In this document: positions 63,873-64,000 of the stretch, one piece after another
How the letters are laid out: every line of letters starts with the position of its first letter
Position numbering within the stretch: the stretch's first letter is position 1
Assembly (NCBI GenBank): GCA_018433835.1
Contig: JAHDQM010000021.1
Location: 29,769-93,768, forward strand
From: Methanoculleus sp.
GTDB lineage: Archaea; Halobacteriota; Methanomicrobia; Methanomicrobiales; Methanoculleaceae
Direction: 5' to 3'
Length of the DNA stretch: 64,000 nt
The notes under the pieces: generated by a model
What the model was told of the DNA's origin: nothing
The model's input: only the letters and a program-made list of their open reading frames with translations
Databases searched by the model: none
Position numbers and translations under genes: made by a program

Positions 63873-64000
63873 GAGCACCGCAGGTGCGGAGTGCGACGTG
63901 CCAGCCATAGGGCCGGAGCATGAGCACCGCAGGTGCGGAGTGCGACGTGCCAGCCATAGGGCCGGAGCATGAGCACCGCAGGTGCGGAGTGCGACGTGCC
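63873..64000 (+). repeat. 49-base tandem repeat array running off the window
   Basis: Units start at 63873, 63922 and 63971, each 49 bases and identical as far as seen, so at least 2.6 copies. Each holds GAGCACC-gca-GGTGC, then GGAGTGCGACGTGCC and a small hairpin with agccata loop before GGGCCGGAGCAT. The unit corresponds to the 48-base insert in tnpB. Confidence 0.9.

Noticed and set aside
62923..63957. 344-codon minus-strand frame over the disulfide oxidoreductase
   Set aside because: Opposite-strand shadow whose start lies in the tandem repeat; no domain seen.
63841..64000. CRISPR array at the window end
   Set aside because: Units are directly adjacent and identical with no unique spacers, so it is a tandem repeat.

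Overview
The window is GC-rich archaeal chromosome, most likely from a hydrogenotrophic methanogen of the Methanomicrobiales, with Methanoculleus or a close relative as best guess. The evidence is an RNA polymerase largest subunit split into A' and A'' genes followed by L30e and a small NusA, an archaeal split glutamate synthase with an FrhB-like (F420) subunit, a tungsten-type aldehyde ferredoxin oxidoreductase, an archaeal CCA-adding enzyme, TATA-box promoters and near-leaderless starts. The genus is inferred; no rRNA or tRNA gene is visible to confirm it.

Layout. 1-4.5 kb: rpoA1 (5' end outside the window), rpoA2, rpl30e, nusA. 4.7-7.3 kb: a secreted linker protein and a DUF1786 protein that converge and overlap in a hairpin repeat. 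7.4-12.7 kb: an anaerobic ribonucleotide reductase operon, a glutaredoxin-like gene without a normal start codon and an nrdD carrying two inteins. 12.9-18.3 kb: RNA end-processing genes (thpR, cca), a ClC-type channel and a PAS histidine kinase. 18.7-22.2 kb: a decayed tnpB and an exporter operon (methyltransferase, AbrB, ABC ATPase, ABC permease) behind a palindromic operator. 22.5-29.7 kb: a nitrogen-assimilation island in which two near-identical glutamine synthetases flank a four-gene glutamate synthase operon.

30.2-40.5 kb is the most notable region: a type I restriction-modification operon (hsdM, a DUF1016 PDDEXK nuclease gene, hsdS, hsdR) that contains, between hsdS and hsdR, a complete three-gene ABC-3C-type conflict module (HNH effector, small middle component, DUF2326 SMC-like ATPase). 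The genes from hsdS to hsdR are linked by ATGA overlaps, and the inserted block is AT-richer than its surroundings.

41-54 kb: NBP35/Mrp, MoaD, AOR, TrmO, RNase HI, a phosphoribosyltransferase, three tandem PEBP-like genes (the first broken), a CBS protein, a broken TerC/DUF475 gene, a flavin reductase, a response regulator/PAS/kinase, an AF1577-type radical SAM enzyme, a HicAB pair and a cupin. 54-64 kb: a P-type ATPase, a secreted beta-propeller protein, a Ca/Na antiporter, a decayed stretch (sagB and SLC13 remnants), a YkgJ cysteine-cluster protein and a disulfide oxidoreductase.

A palindromic repeat of about 48-49 bases recurs through the window. One copy sits in frame inside the tnpB remnant, one forms the end of the DUF1786 gene, and a tandem array of them runs off the right edge.
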